A stretch of 64,000 nucleotides of DNA from Isoetes taiwanensis. Taxonomy: Eukaryota > Streptophyta > Lycopodiopsida > Isoetales > Isoetaceae. The DNA is taken from positions 375,251-439,250 of the forward strand of contig JAJEKV010000279.1 of NCBI GenBank assembly GCA_021234155.1, written 5' to 3'. Positions 10,621 to 23,063 of the stretch are shown in pieces. The notes beneath the pieces were generated by a model. That model saw only the letters and a program-made list of their open reading frames with translations, had not been told where the DNA came from and did no database searches. The position numbers were made by a program, and so were the translations under genes. The stretch's first letter is position 1; the number at the start of each line of letters is the position of its first letter.

Positions 10621-13600
10621 CTCGGAATGGCAAATCGACCCCTGCCAAAAGTCGTGCCGGAATGGCGAAATTACCCTGGGGAGCAAGTTACAAGGCGGTT
10701 TGCAAAGAAAAAACACTCCGCCCTCCACGACAATATCCGCATCCATATCCTAGGCCAATTGACTACGAGTGTGATGGGCGTGAGCTACTTTGGCGCTTCT
10801 TGGAGGTCGGGTGGTCTTCGGCCCGCGGAACTTGGTCCCGGGGTCAATGTCGGCGTTACGAGTCCATTGGCGAGCCAAATCGCGATTGGGATAGGGGAGG
10901 TGGCCCGTCCAGTCCCCGGGGGCCTTGGGGGAGAGGAAGTTCGGGCAAGCGGCTTAGGGGGGATTTTAGGGTCCGTGCTCTGGCGTCAACACCCCACTCC
11001 CCGTCAAGTCACGGCGCAAGGTCGGCGAATCGACAAGGATAGGGCCTCGAAAGCGTAAACCACAGTGGGTTGCGAGGGTTCTAGAAGGGTTTGCGTTTTT
11101 GGGGGCGAGTCTTGGTCTATTGCGGTTGGGACCTGGGCGAGAAAGCTGCGGCCGAAAAGAGCGGAGCAAGAGGCCGGCGGAGCGGAGTTTGGGCCTGTCC
11201 TCCTCCCGATGTGGCAAGTAGAAGTGGGGGTGCTTTTGCGGTGGCAAGACATTCATAAATTCGTAATTAATGCATTGTATGAAAATAAAATCTGATTTTT
11301 GCCGGCTGGATTCCTAATTCATCTCGGCCCACAGCCCAATTTTGAATTTTTGAGGAGAAGGTCTAGGTCAAAGGGTTAGCATTAGAGCGGTCGGGGCAGC
11401 GTTGCGGGGCAGCAGAGGCTGGCACCCTTCCCCAAGTCAAGCGAGGCGGGACCTTGCGGGGATCCCTCACAAGAGGGGAGAGTGGGACCCGAGGCCGGGA
11501 TCCAAAAAGTTCAGGCAGACCCTTCTTGGCTTGGCTCCCCAGGGGGCCGCAGCTAATGACCACCCTCCGGGCGGTTCCCCTATCCGGCCGTTGGATCCTC
11601 CGTTCCAGCCCCCCTCTGGGGAAGGCCCAAAGATTCCATCGGTCGGAGAACTTGTCAAATCCTGGAGGCGTTCGACCTTGTATAATCCTTGGTGTTTTGT
11701 CGTTCGAGACGCAGGGGGAGGCTCAGGAATGGCAAATCGACCACTGCCAAGTCGTGCGGAATCCGAAATTACCCTAGGGAGCAAGTTACAAGGCGGTTTT
11801 GCAAAGAAAGAAACACTCCGCCCTCCCGGCGGTATCCGCATCCACATCCTAGGCCAATTGACTATGAGTGTGATGGGCGTGAGCTACTTTGGCGCTTCTT
11901 GGAGGTCGGGTGGTCTTACGGCCCGCGGAACTTGGTCCCCGGGGGGCAATGTCGGCGTTACGAGTCCATTGGCGAGAGCCAAATTGTGATTCAGGATAGG
12001 GGAGGTAGCCCGTCAGTCCCGAGGGCCTTGGGGAGAGAAAGAGCCGGAGGCAAGCGACTTAGGGGGGATTTTAGGGTCCGTGCTCTAAGCGTCAACACCC
12101 CCTCCATCAAGTCCGCGGCAAAGGTCGGCCGAATCGACAAGGATAGGGCCTCAAAGCGTAAACCCGTGGGTTGCGAGGTTCTAGAAAGGGTTTGCGTTTT
12201 GGGGGCGAGTCTTGGTGCATTGCGGTTGGGACTGGCGAGAAAGCTGCTGACCAGAAGCGAACAGGGGAAGCCCGGCCGGAATGGAGTTTGGGCCTGTCCT
12301 CCTCCCGATGTGGCAAGTAGAAGTCGGGGGCACTTTTGCGGTGGCAAGGCATTCATAAATTCGTAATTAATGCATTATGCGAAAATAAATTCTGATTTTT
12401 TGCCGGCTGGATTCCTAATTCATCTCCGACACACAACCCAATTTTGAATTTTAGGAGAAGGTCTAGGTCAAAGGGTTAGCATTAGAGCGGTCGGGGCAGC
12501 CGGTTTGCGGGGAACAGCCAGAGGTGGCACCCTTCCCCAAGTCAAAGCGAGGCCGGGACCTTGCGGGGATCCCTCACAAGAGGGGAGAGTCCAGGACCCA
12601 GGCCGGGATCCAAAAAGTTCGAGGCAGCCCTTCTGGCGGCTCCCGGGGGCCGCTGCGCTAATGACCACCCTCCGGGGGCCGGTTCCCCTATCCGACCATT
12701 GGATCCTCCGTTCGGGGGCCCCTCTTGGGGAAGGCCCAAAAGATTCCAGATCGGTCAGGAGAACTTGTCAATCCGGGCGTCGAGGTCGGCCTTGTAAAAC
12801 CACAGTGTTTTGTCGTTCGGACAGGGGAGGCTCGGAATGGCAAATCGACCCTGCCAAGTCGTGCGGAATGGCGAAATTACCCTAGGGAGCAAGTTACAAG
12901 GCGGTTTTGCAAAAGAAAAGAAACACTCCGCCCTCCACGACGGTATCGCATCCATATCCTAGGCCAATTGACTACGAGTGTGATGGGCGTGAGCTACTTT
13001 GCGCTTCTTGGAGGTCGGGTGGTCTTACGGCCCGCGGAACTTGGTCCCGAGGGGGCAATGTCGGCGTTACGAGTCCATTGGCGAGCCAAATCGCGATTCA
13101 GGAGAGGGAGGTCACCCGTCAGTCCCCGGGGCCAGGGGGAGAGGAAGTCCGGGGCAAGCGACTTAGGGGGATTTTAGGGTCCGTGCTCTGGCGTCCACAC
13201 CCCCACTCCATCAAGTCCGCGGCAAGGTCGGCGAATATGACAAGGATAGGGCCTCGGCGTAAACCTTGTGGGTTGCAGGTTCTAGAAAGAGTTTGCGTTT
13301 TGGGGGCGAGTCTTGATGCATTTGCGGTTGGGACCTGGCGAAAGCTGCTGACCAGAGCAGCGGAGCAAGGGGCCCTGGCGGAATGGAGTTTGGGCTGTCC
13401 TCCTCCCGATGTGGCAAGTAGAAGTCGGGGGGGCACTTTTGCGGTGGCAAGGCATTCATAAATTCGTAATTAATGCATTGTGCGAAAATAAATTCTGATT
13501 TTTGCCGGTGGATTCCTAATTCATCTCCGCACAGTCCAATTTTGAATTTTAGGAGAAGGTCTAGGTCAAAGGGTTAGCATTAGAGCGGTGGGGCAGCCCG

Positions 13601-14899
13601 TTGCGGGGCAACTTAGAGCTGGCACCCTTCCCCCAAGTCAAGCGAGGCGGGACCTTGCGGGGATCCCTCACAAGAGGGAGAGTGGGACCCGGGGGCGGGA
13701 TCCAAAAAGTTCGAGGCAGCCCTTCTGGCGGCGCTCCCGGGGGCCATGCGCTAATGACCACCCTCCGGGCCGGTTCCCCTATCCGACCATTGGATCCTCC
13801 GTTCAGGGGCCCCTCTTGGGGGAAGGCCCAAAAGATTCGAGATCGGTCGGAGAACTTGTCAAACGCGGGAGTCACGAGGTCGGCCTTGTAAGCAGCTTGG
13901 TGTTTTGTCGTTCGAGACACGGGGAGGCTCAGGAATGGCAAATCGACCCTGCCAAGTAAATAGGAATGGCGAAATTACCCTAGGGAGCAAGTTACAAAGG
14001 CGGTTTTGCAAAAGAAAAGAAACACTCCGCCCTCCACGGCGGTATCGCATCCATATCCTAGGCCAATTGACTACGAGTGTGATGGGCGTGAGCTACTTTG
14101 GCGCTTCTTGGAGGTCGGGTGGTCTTACGGCCCGCGGAACTTGGTCCCCAAGGGCAATGTCGATGTTACGAGTCCATTGGCGAGCCAAATCGTGATTCGG
14201 AGAGGGGGAGGTGGCCCGTCCGTCCCAGGGGGCCTTGGGGAGAGGAAATTCGGGGCAAGCGGCTTAGGGGATTTTTTAGGGTCCGTGCTCTGGCGTCAAC
14301 AGCCCCACTCCATCAAGTCACGGCGCAAGGTCCCGGCCGAATATGACAAGGATAGGGCCTCCGAAACGTAAACCCTGTGGGTTGCCAGGTTCTAGAAGAG
14401 TTTGCGTTTTGGGGGCGAGTCTTGAGTGCATTGCGGTTGAGACCTGGCCAGAAAGGCTGCTGACCAAAAGCGGAGCAAGGGAGGCCTGGCGGAGCGAGTT
14501 TGGGCCTGTCCTCCTCCCGATGTGGCAAGTAGAAGTCGGGGGCACTTTTGCGATGGCAAGGCATTCATAAATTCGTAATTAATGCATTATGCGAAAATAA
14601 ATTCTAATTTTTTGCCAATTTGGATTCCTAATTCATCTCGGCCTACGACCCAATTTTGAATTTTAGGAGAAGGTCTAGGTCAAAGGGTTAGCATTAGAGC
14701 GGTCGGGGCAGCCCGTTGCGGGAACAGCAGAGCTGGCACCCTTCCCAAGTCAAGCGAGGCCCGGGACCTTGCGGGGATCCCTCACAAGAGGGAGAGTCAG
14801 GACCCGGAGGCGGGGATCCAAAAAGTTCGAGGCGGCCCTTCTGGCGGCGCTCCAGGGGGGGGCCCTGCGTTAATGACCACCCTCCGGGCCCGGTTCCCC

Positions 14900-14945
14900 T
14901 ATCCGGCCGTTGGATCCTCGGATTCGAGGAGGCGGTTTTGCAAAG
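14900..14945. repeat. Deletion junction in a short satellite monomer
   Basis: The landmark interval 14,688-15,599 is only about 0.91 kb. The sequence passes from 'ttggatcctcggattcgag' straight to 'gaggcggttttgcaaag', omitting about 200 bp that carry 'cccctcttggggaaggccc' and 'aatggcgaaattaccc' in other copies. Confidence 0.7.
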
Positions 14946-17900
14946 AAAACACTCTCCGCCCTCCCGGCGGTATCGCATCCACATCCTAGGCCAATTGACT
15001 ATGAGTGTGATGGGCGTGAGCTACTTTGGCTTCTTGGAGGTGGTGGTCCCAGCCCACGGAACTTGGTCCCCGAGGGGCAATGTCGGCGTTACGAGTCCAT
15101 TGGCGAGCAAATTGTGATTCGGATAGGGAGGTCACCCGTCCGTCCCGGGGCCTTGGGGAGAGGAAATTGAGGCAAGCGGCTTAGGGGGATTTTAGGGTCC
15201 GTGCTCTAGCGTCAACACCCCCACTCAGGTCAAATCCGCGGCGCAATGTCGGCCGAATCGACAAGGATAGGGCCTCGAAGCGTAAACCACGTGGGTTGCG
15301 AGGTTCTAGAAGGGTTTTGCGTTTTGGGGGCGAGTCTTGGTGCATTGCGGTTGGGACTGGCGAGGCTGCTTGACCAGAAGCGTGAACAAGAGGCCCGCGA
15401 AAGCGGAGTTTGGGCCTGTCCTCCTCCCGATGTGGCAAGTAGAAGTGGGGGGCTTTTGCGATGGCAAGACATTCATAAATTCGTAATTAATGCATTATGC
15501 GAAAATAAATTCTGATTTTTTTGCCGGCTGGATTCCTAATTCATCTCGGCCTACAGAACCAATTTTTGAATTTTTAGGAGAAGGTCTAGGTCAAAGGGTT
15601 AGCATTAGAGCGGTCGGGGCAGCCGTTCTTGGGAACAGCAGAGGCTGGCACTCTTCCCCAAGTCAAAGCGAGGCCGGGACCTTGCGGGGATCCCTCACAA
15701 GAGGGGAGAGTCCAGGACCCGGGGAGGCGGGATCAAAAAAAGTTCGGCAGCCCTTCTGGCGGCGCTCCCGGGGGGCCGCCGCGCTAATGACCACCCTCCG
15801 GGCGGTTCCCCTATCCGGCAGTTGGATCCTCCGTTGAGGGGCCCCTCTTCGGGGAAGGCCCAAAAGATTCAGATCGGTCCGGAGAACTTGTCAAAGCTGG
15901 CGGAGGCGTCACGAGAATTGCCTTGTAGAAAACCACGGTGTTTTGTCGTTCGGAACGCAGGGGAGGCTCGGAATGGCATCGACCTGCCAAGTCGTGCGGA
16001 ATGGCGAAATTACCCTAGGGAGCAAGTTACAAGGCGGTTTTGCAAAGAAAGAAACACTCCGCCCTCCCCGCGACAATATCCGCATCCATATCCTAGGCCA
16101 ATTGACTCACGAGTGTGATGGGCGTGAGCTACTTTGGCGCTTCTTGGAGGTCGGGTGGTCTTACGGCCCGCGGAACTTGGTCCCGGGGGCAATGTCGGCG
16201 TTCTGAGTCCATTGGCGAGAGCCAAATCAGCGATTCAGGGAGGGAGGGAGGTCGCTGTCGGGTCCCGGGGCCTTGGGGGAGAGGAAGTGGGACAAGCGGC
16301 TTCGGGGGATTTTAGGGTCCGTGCTCACGGCGTCAACAGACCCCCTCCATCAAGTGGCCGCGGAGCAAGGTCGGCCGAATCGACAAGGATAGGGCCTCGG
16401 CGTAAACCACTGTGGGTTGCGGGGTTCTAGAAAGAGTTTGCGTTTTGGGGGCGAGTCTTGGTGCATTGCGGTTGGGACTGGCCAGAAAGGCTGCTGACCA
16501 AAGCGGAGCAAGGGGCCCGGCGGAATGGAGTTTGGGCCTGTCCTCCTCCCGATGTGGCAAGTAGAAGTCGGGGGCACTTTTGCGGTGGCAAGGCATTCAT
16601 AAATTCGTAATTAATGCATTATGCGAAAATAAATTCTGATTTTTGCCATTTGGATTCCTAATTCATCTCGGCCTACAGTCCAATTTTGAATTTTAGGAGA
16701 AGGTCTAGGTCAAAGGGTTAGCATTAGAGCGGTCGGGGCAGCCGTTGCGGGAACAGCAGAGGCTGGCACCCTTCCCCAAGTCAAGCGAGGCGGGGACCTT
16801 GCGGGGATCCCTCACAAGAGGGGAGAGTCCAGGACCCCGGGGGCGGGATCCAAAAAGTTCGAGGCAGCCCTTCTGGCGGCGCTCCCGGGGGCCGCTGCGC
16901 TAATGACCACCCTCCGGGCCGGTTCCCCTATCCGACCATTGGATCTCCCGTTCGAGGGGGCCCCTCTTGGGAAGGCCCAAAGATTCCAGATCGGTCGGGA
17001 GAACTTGTCAAACAGCGGGGCGTCTGAGAGGTCGGCCTTGAAAGCAGCGGTGTTTTGTCGTTCGGGCCTGAGGGGAGGCTCCGGAATGGCAAATCGACCC
17101 TTGCCAAGTCGTCAGGAATGGCGAAATTACCCTAGGGAGCAAGTTACAAGGCGGTTTGCAAAAAAACACTCCGCCCTCCCGCGCGGTATCCGCATCCATA
17201 TCCTAGGCCAATTGACTCACGAGTGTGATGGGCGTGAGCTACTTTGGCGCTTCTTGGAGGTGGGTGGTCTTACGGCCCGCGGAACTTGGTCCCCGGGGCA
17301 ATGTCGATGTTACGAGTCCATTGGCGAGCCAAATCGCGTCCAGGAGAGGGAGGTCGCCCGTCCGTCCCCAGGGCCTTGGGGAGAGGAAATTCGGGGCAAG
17401 CAGCTTCCGGGGGGATTTTAGGGTCCGTGCTCTGGCGTCAACAGCCCCACTCCATCAAGTCACGGCGCAAGGTCCCGGCCGAATATGACAAGGATAGGGC
17501 CTCCGAAACGTAAACCCTGTGGGTTGCCAGGTTCTAGAAGAGTTTGCGTTTTGGGGGCGAGTCTTGAGTGCATTGCGGTTGAGACACTGGAGAGAAGGCT
17601 GCTGACCAAGCAGGAGCAAGGGGCCCGGCGGAACGAGTTTGGGCCTCTCCTCCTCCCGATGTGGCAAGTAGAAGTCGGGGGGCACTTTTGCAGTGGCAAG
17701 GCATTCATAAATTCGTAATTAATGCATTGTACGAAAATAAATTCTAATTTTTTGCCAGCTGGATTCCTAATTCATCTCGGCCTACAGACCCAATTTTGAA
17801 TTTTAGGAGAAGGTCTAGGTCAAAGGGTTAGCATTAGAGCGGTCGGGGGCAGCCAGTTGCGGGAACAGCCGAGCTGGCACCCTTCCCCAAGTCAAGCGAG

Positions 17901-17984
17901 GCCCGGGACCTTGCGGGGGATCCCTCACAAGAGGGAGAGTCCGGGACCCGGGAGGCGGGATCAAAAAGTTCGAGGCACCCTTCT

Positions 17985-18115
17985 GGCGGCTCCGGGCCGG
18001 TTCCCGGGGGGCCCCTCGCCGGGGGAAGGCCCAAAAGATTCAATCGGTCGTTAATGACCACCCTCCGTGTTTTGGTTCCCCTATCCGACCCGTTGGATCC
18101 TCGTTACAAGGCGGT
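17985..18115. repeat. Deletion and shuffled words in a short satellite monomer
   Basis: The landmark interval 17,828-18,778 is about 0.95 kb. 'gttaatgaccaccctccgtg' appears after 'aaggcccaaaagattcaatc', the reverse of the normal order. 'ttttggttcccctatccgac' and 'cgttggatcctcgttacaag' then join distant parts of the monomer. Confidence 0.65.
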
Positions 18116-21100
18116 TTGCAAAGAAACACTCCGCCCTCCGCGGCGGTATCCGCATCCACATCCTAGGCCAATTGACTACGAGTGTGATGGGCGTGAGCTA
18201 CTTTGGCTTCTTGGAGGTCGGGTGGTCTTCCGGCCGCGGAACTTGGTCCCCGGGGGCAATGTCGGCGTTACGAGTCCATTGGCGAGCCAAATTGTGATTG
18301 GGATGGGGAGGTCGCCCGTCGTCCCCAGGGGCCTTGGGGAGAGGAAATTGAGGGCAAGCGACTTAGGGGGATTTTAGGGTCCGTGCTCTGGCGTCAACAC
18401 CCCCTCGAGGTCAAGTCGGCGCCAATGTCGGCCGAATCGACAAGGATAGGGCCTCAAAGCGTAAACCACGTGGGTTGCGGGGTTCTAGAAGGGTTTGCGT
18501 TTTGGGGGCGAGTCTTGGTGCATTTGCGGTTGGGACTGGAAGAAAAGCTGCCAGAAGCCTGGAGCAAGGGAGGCCCGGCGAAGCGGAGTTTGGGCCTGTC
18601 CTCCTCCCGATGTGGCAAGTAGAAGTGGGGGGCTTTTGCGTGGCAAGACATTCATAAATTCGTAATTAATGCATTGTGCGAAAATAAATTCTGATTTTTT
18701 GCCGAATTTGGATTCCTAATTCATCTCGACACAGGACCCAATTTTTGAATTTTGAGGAGAAGGTCTAGGTCAAAGGGTTAGCATTAGAGCGGTGGGGCAG
18801 CCCGTTGCGGGAGCAACCAAGCTGGCACTCTTCCCCAAGTCAAGCGAGGCCGGGGACCTTGCGGGGATCCCTCACAAGAGGGGAGAGTCAGGACCAGGAG
18901 GCGGGATCCAAAAAGTTCGAGGCAGCCCCTTCTGGCGGCTCCCCAGGGGGCCGCCGCGCTAATGACCACCCTCCGGGCGGTTCCCCTATCCGGCCGTTGG
19001 ATCCTCCGTTCGGGGGGCCCCTCTTGGGAAGGCCCAAAAGATTCGAGTCGGTCGGAGAACTTGTCAAGCAGCGAGAGGCGTTCGGCCTTGTAGAAACCCG
19101 GTGTTTTGTCGTTCGGGCGGGGAGGCTCGGAATGGCAAATCGACCTCCCAAGTCGTGCGGAATGGCGAAATTACCCTAGGGAGCAAGTTACAAGGCGGTT
19201 TTGCAAAGAAAGAAACACTCCGCCCTCCACGACAATATCCGCATCCATATCCTAGGCCAATTGATTCGAGTGTGATGGGCGTGAGCTACTTTGGCGCTTC
19301 TTGGAGGTGGGTGGTCTTGGCCCGCGGAACTTGGTCCCCGGGGCAATGTCGGCGTTAAGAGTCCATTGGCGAGCCAAATCGCGATTGGGAGGATGGGGAG
19401 GTCACCCGTAAGTCCCCGAGGGGCTTGGGGGAGAGAAATTGGGGGCAAGCGGCTTCGGGGGATTTTAGGGTCCGTGCTCTGGCGTCAACACCCCCACTCC
19501 ATCAAGTCGCGGGCAAGGTCGGCGAATCGACAAGGATAGGGCCTCGAAAGCGTAAACCTTGTGGGTTGCGAGGTTCTAGAAGGGTTTGCGTTTTGGGGGC
19601 GAGTCTTGATGCATTGCGGTTGGGACTGGCGAAAAACTGCGGCCAAAGCATGGAACAAGGGAGGCCCGGCGGAATGGAGTTTGGGCCTGTCCTCCTCCCG
19701 ATGTGGCAAGTAGAAGGGGGGCACTTTTGCGATGGCAAGGCATTCATAAATTAAGTAATTAATGCATTGTACGAAAATAAATTCTGATTTTTTGCCGGCT
19801 GGATTCCTAATTCATCTCGGGCACGAGTCCAATTTTGAATTTTAGGAGAAGGTCTAGGTCAAAGGGTTAGCATTAGAGCGGTCGGGGGGCAGCCCGTTGC
19901 GGGGGCAGCAGAGCTGGCACCCTTCCCCAAGTCAAGCGAGGCGGGGACCTTGCGGGGATCCCTCACAAGAGGGAGAGTCAGGACCCGGGAGGCGGGATCC
20001 AAAAAGTTCGAGGCAGCCCTTCTGGCGGCTCCCAGGGGAGGCCCTGCGCTAATGACCACCCTCGGGGCCGGTTCCCCTATCCGACCATTGGATCCTCCGT
20101 TTCGGGGGCCCCTCTTTGGGAAGGCCCAAAAGATTCAGATCGGTCGGGAGAACTTGTCAAACGTGGGCGTCACGAGGTGAAGCCTTGTAGAAAAGCGGTG
20201 TTTTGTCGTTCGGGCACTGGGGAGGCTCAGGAATGGCAAATCGACGACCTTGCCAAGTCGTCGGAATGGCGAAATTACCCTAGGGAGCAAGTTACAAGGC
20301 GGTTTTGCAAAGAAAAAAAACACTCCGCCCTCCCGCGGCGGTATCCGCATCCATATCCTAGGCCAATTGACTCTACGAGTGTGATGGGCGTGAGCTACTT
20401 TGGGCTTCTTGGAGTGGGTGGTCTTACGGCCGCGGACTTGGTCCCGGGGCAATGTCGGCGTTACGAGTCCATTGAGCGAGCCAAATGCTTGTCCCAGGAG
20501 GGAGGTGGCTGGCGTCCATCCCGGGGGCCTTGGGGGAGAGGAAGTCCGGGGGGCAGCGGCTTCAGGGGGATTTTGGGGTCCGTGCTCTGGCGTCAACACC
20601 CCCCTCCATCGAGTCCGCGGCGCAAGGTCGGCCGAATATGACAAAGGATAGGGCCTCAAAGCGTAAACCAGTGGGTTGCGAGGGTTCTAGAAGGGTTTGC
20701 GTTTTGGGGGCGAGTCTTGATGCATTGCGGTTGGGACATGGTAGAAGCTGCTTGACCAGAAATCTGGAGCAAGGGGAGGTGATGGAGCGAGTTTGGGCCT
20801 GTCCTCCTCCCGATGTGGCAAGTAGAAGTCGGGGGCACTTTTACTGGTGGCAAGGCATTCATAAATTCGTAATTAATGCATTATGCGAAAATAAATTCTA
20901 ATTTTTGCCCGGCTGGATTCCTAATTCATCTCCAGCACCGGCCCAATTTTGAATTTTAGGAGAAGGTCTAGGTCAAAGGGTTAGCATTAGAGCGGTCGGG
21001 GCAGCCGTTTCGGAACAGCAAAAAGCGGTGGCACCCCTTCCCAAGTCAAGCGAGGCCGGGACCTTGCGGGGGATCCCTCACAAGAGGGAGAGTCCGGACC

Positions 21101-21179
21101 CCAGGCGGGATCCAAAAAAGTTCGAGGCAGCCCTTCTGGCGGCGGTCCCGGGGGGCAATGCGCTAATGACCACCCTCCG

Positions 21180-21345
21180 GGCGGTTCCCGTTAAGTTGGA
21201 CCAGGATTCGAGGGGCCCCGAAGGCCCATGTCGTTCCCCTATCCGACCGTTGGATCGGAGAAACGCGGTTTGGGCCTTTTGTCGTTAGAGACCGTTCGGA
21301 ATGGCCGGTTTGCAAAAGAAAAGGCGGTTTTGCAAAAGATCAAAA
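21180..21345. repeat. Shuffled satellite segment
   Basis: Normal word order breaks between 'ccctccgggcggttcccgtt' and 'aaaacactccgccctcc'. 'ccgttggatcggagaaacgc', 'ggtttgggccttttgtcgtt' and two consecutive copies of 'cggttt(t)gcaaaaga' occur here. The monomer (20,981-22,011) is about 1.03 kb. Confidence 0.65.
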
Positions 21346-22499
21346 AACACTCCGCCCTCCGCGGCGGTATCCGCATCCACATCTAGGCCCAATTGACTAT
21401 GAGTGTGATGGGCGTGAGCTACTTTGCGCTTCTTGGAGGTCGGGTGGTCTTGGCCCGCGGAACTTGGTCCCCAAGTTACAAGGGGGCAATGTCGGCGTTA
21501 CGAGTCCATTGGCGAGCCAAATTGTGATTCGGATAGGGGAGGTCACCCGTCCGGGTCCCGGGGCCTTGGGGAGAGGAAATTGGGAGGCAAGCGGCTTCGG
21601 GGGGATTTTAGGGTCCGTGCTCTGGCGTCAACACCCCCCTCCAGGTCAAACCCGCGGCGCAATGTCGGCGAATCGACAAGGATAGGGCCTCGAAGCGTAA
21701 ACCACAGTGGGTTGCGGGTTCTAGAAAGGGTTTGCGTTTTTGGGGGCGAGTCTTGATACATTGCTTGATTGGGACTGGCGAAAGGCTGACCAAGCCATGA
21801 GCAAGAGAACTAGCGGAATGGAGTTTGGGCCTGTCCTCCTCCCGATGTGGCAGAGTAGAAGTCGGAGCACTTTTACTGATGGCAAGGCATTCATAAATTA
21901 AGTAATTAATGCATTATGCGAAAATAAATTCTGATTTTTGCGGTGGATTCCTAATTCATCTCCGGCCACACCCAATTTTGGAATTTTAGGAGAAAGGTCT
22001 AGGTCAAGGGTTAGCATTAGAGCGGTCGGGGCAGCCCGTTCGGGGGAACAACCGGTGGCACTCTTCCCAAGTCAAGCGAGGCCGGGACCTTGCGGGGATC
22101 CCTCACACAAGGGGAGAGTCCGGGACCCGAGGCGGGATCAAAAAAGTTTCTGGCAGCCCCTTCTGGCGGCGCCCCGGGGCGCGCGCTAATGACCACCCTC
22201 GGGCCGGTTCCCCTATCCGGCCATTGGATCCTCCGTTCGAGGGGCCCCTCTTGGGAAGGCCCAAAAGATTCAGATCGGTGGGGGAGAACTTGTCAAGCCG
22301 AGGGCGTCTGAGAGTCGGCCTTGTAAGCCCTTGATGTTTTGTCGTTCGAGACGCAGGGAGGCTCCGGAATGGCAAATCGACCACCAAATCGTCGGAATGG
22401 CGAAATTACCCTAGGGAGCAAGTTACAAGGCGGTTTTGCAAAAGAAAGAAAACACTCCACGCCCTCCGCGGCGGTATCGCATCCATATCTAGGCCAATT

Positions 22500-23058
22500 A
22501 TTTCTGAGTGTGATGGGCGTGAGCTACTTTAGGCTTCTTGGAGGTGGGGTTTGGCCCTGTCGGAACTTAGTCCCAGGGCAATGTCGGCGTTAGGTCCATT
22601 GAGAGCCATCCTTGCGTCAGAGAGGGAAGACATTCATAAATTAGTAATAACCAGGAGAGAAAATACAGCGATTTTCGGGGGATTTAAATTAGATGCTCTG
22701 GCGTCAACACCCCACTCCACGTCAAAGTCCGCGGAGTCAAAAGGCGAATCGACAAGAGGGCCTCCGTAAACCATTGGGTTGCGAGATTCTAGAAAGGTTT
22801 TGCGTTTTGGAAGTAGAACTTTCCCATTGCACTCAAGGACGGTAGAAGGACCTTGGCCGGGGCTCTGAACAAGAAGCCCGGCGGGCCGGAGTTGGGCGGG
22901 ATCAAAAAGTGTGGCCCTTAGGAGGCTTTTGCGATGCAGAGACATTCATAAATTAGGCGGGAATTAATGCATTTATGCGAAAATAAATTACGAGTTTTTG
23001 CCCGCTGGATTCTAATCCATCTCGGGTCCCTGACCCAATTTTCGAGGAAATCCCGGAG
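22500..23058. repeat. Degenerate boundary monomer next to the LTR retrotransposon
   Basis: This copy is more diverged than its neighbours. It has 'gacattcataaattagtaat' misplaced at 22,628 and a GC-poor interior. It starts with left-block features ('gatgggcgtgagctac', 22,510) but carries right-block features further on ('aatccatctcgg', 23,015; 'ttgcactc...ggac', 22,827). The retrotransposon is inserted in its 'ggagaaggtctagg' word. Confidence 0.75.
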
Positions 23059-23063
23059 AAGGT
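23059..23063. repeat. Target-site duplication AAGGT (left)
   Basis: The 5 bp before the 5' LTR are AAGGT, repeated directly after the 3' LTR (33,985-33,989). Uninterrupted satellite copies read 'gagaaggtctaggtc', so the empty site is known and the duplication is exact. Confidence 0.92.

Larger units (their letters stand above)
8880..23058. repeat. Left block of GC-rich tandem satellite, ~1.1-kb monomer
   Basis: Taking 'ttagcattagagcgg' as a landmark, copies start near 9447, 11376, 12476, 13574, 14688, 15599, 16718, 17828, 18778, 19867, 20981 and 22011. The usual spacing is 1.09-1.12 kb. The monomer is GC-rich except for one AT-rich stretch around 'attcataaattcgtaattaa'. This block is marked by 'gatgggcgtgagctac', 'gtgttttgtcgtt', 'aattcatctc', 'acaaggcggttttgc' and 'acaaggatagggcct'. 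All copies point the same way. Copies differ mainly by 1-4 base indels. No homology to a known satellite, rDNA spacer or transposon was recognised. Frames inside it shift from copy to copy, so I annotate no genes. Confidence 0.93.

Noticed and set aside
9851-10648. 265-codon minus-strand open frame in the satellite
   Set aside because: It lies in the scrambled monomer, has no homologous frame of similar length in other copies, and reflects high GC content.
11402-11989. Long + strand frames recurring in monomers (MRGSLTRG..., ANDHPPG...)
   Set aside because: They recur because the DNA repeats, but lengths and registers change from copy to copy with every indel; no domain and no conserved start or stop.
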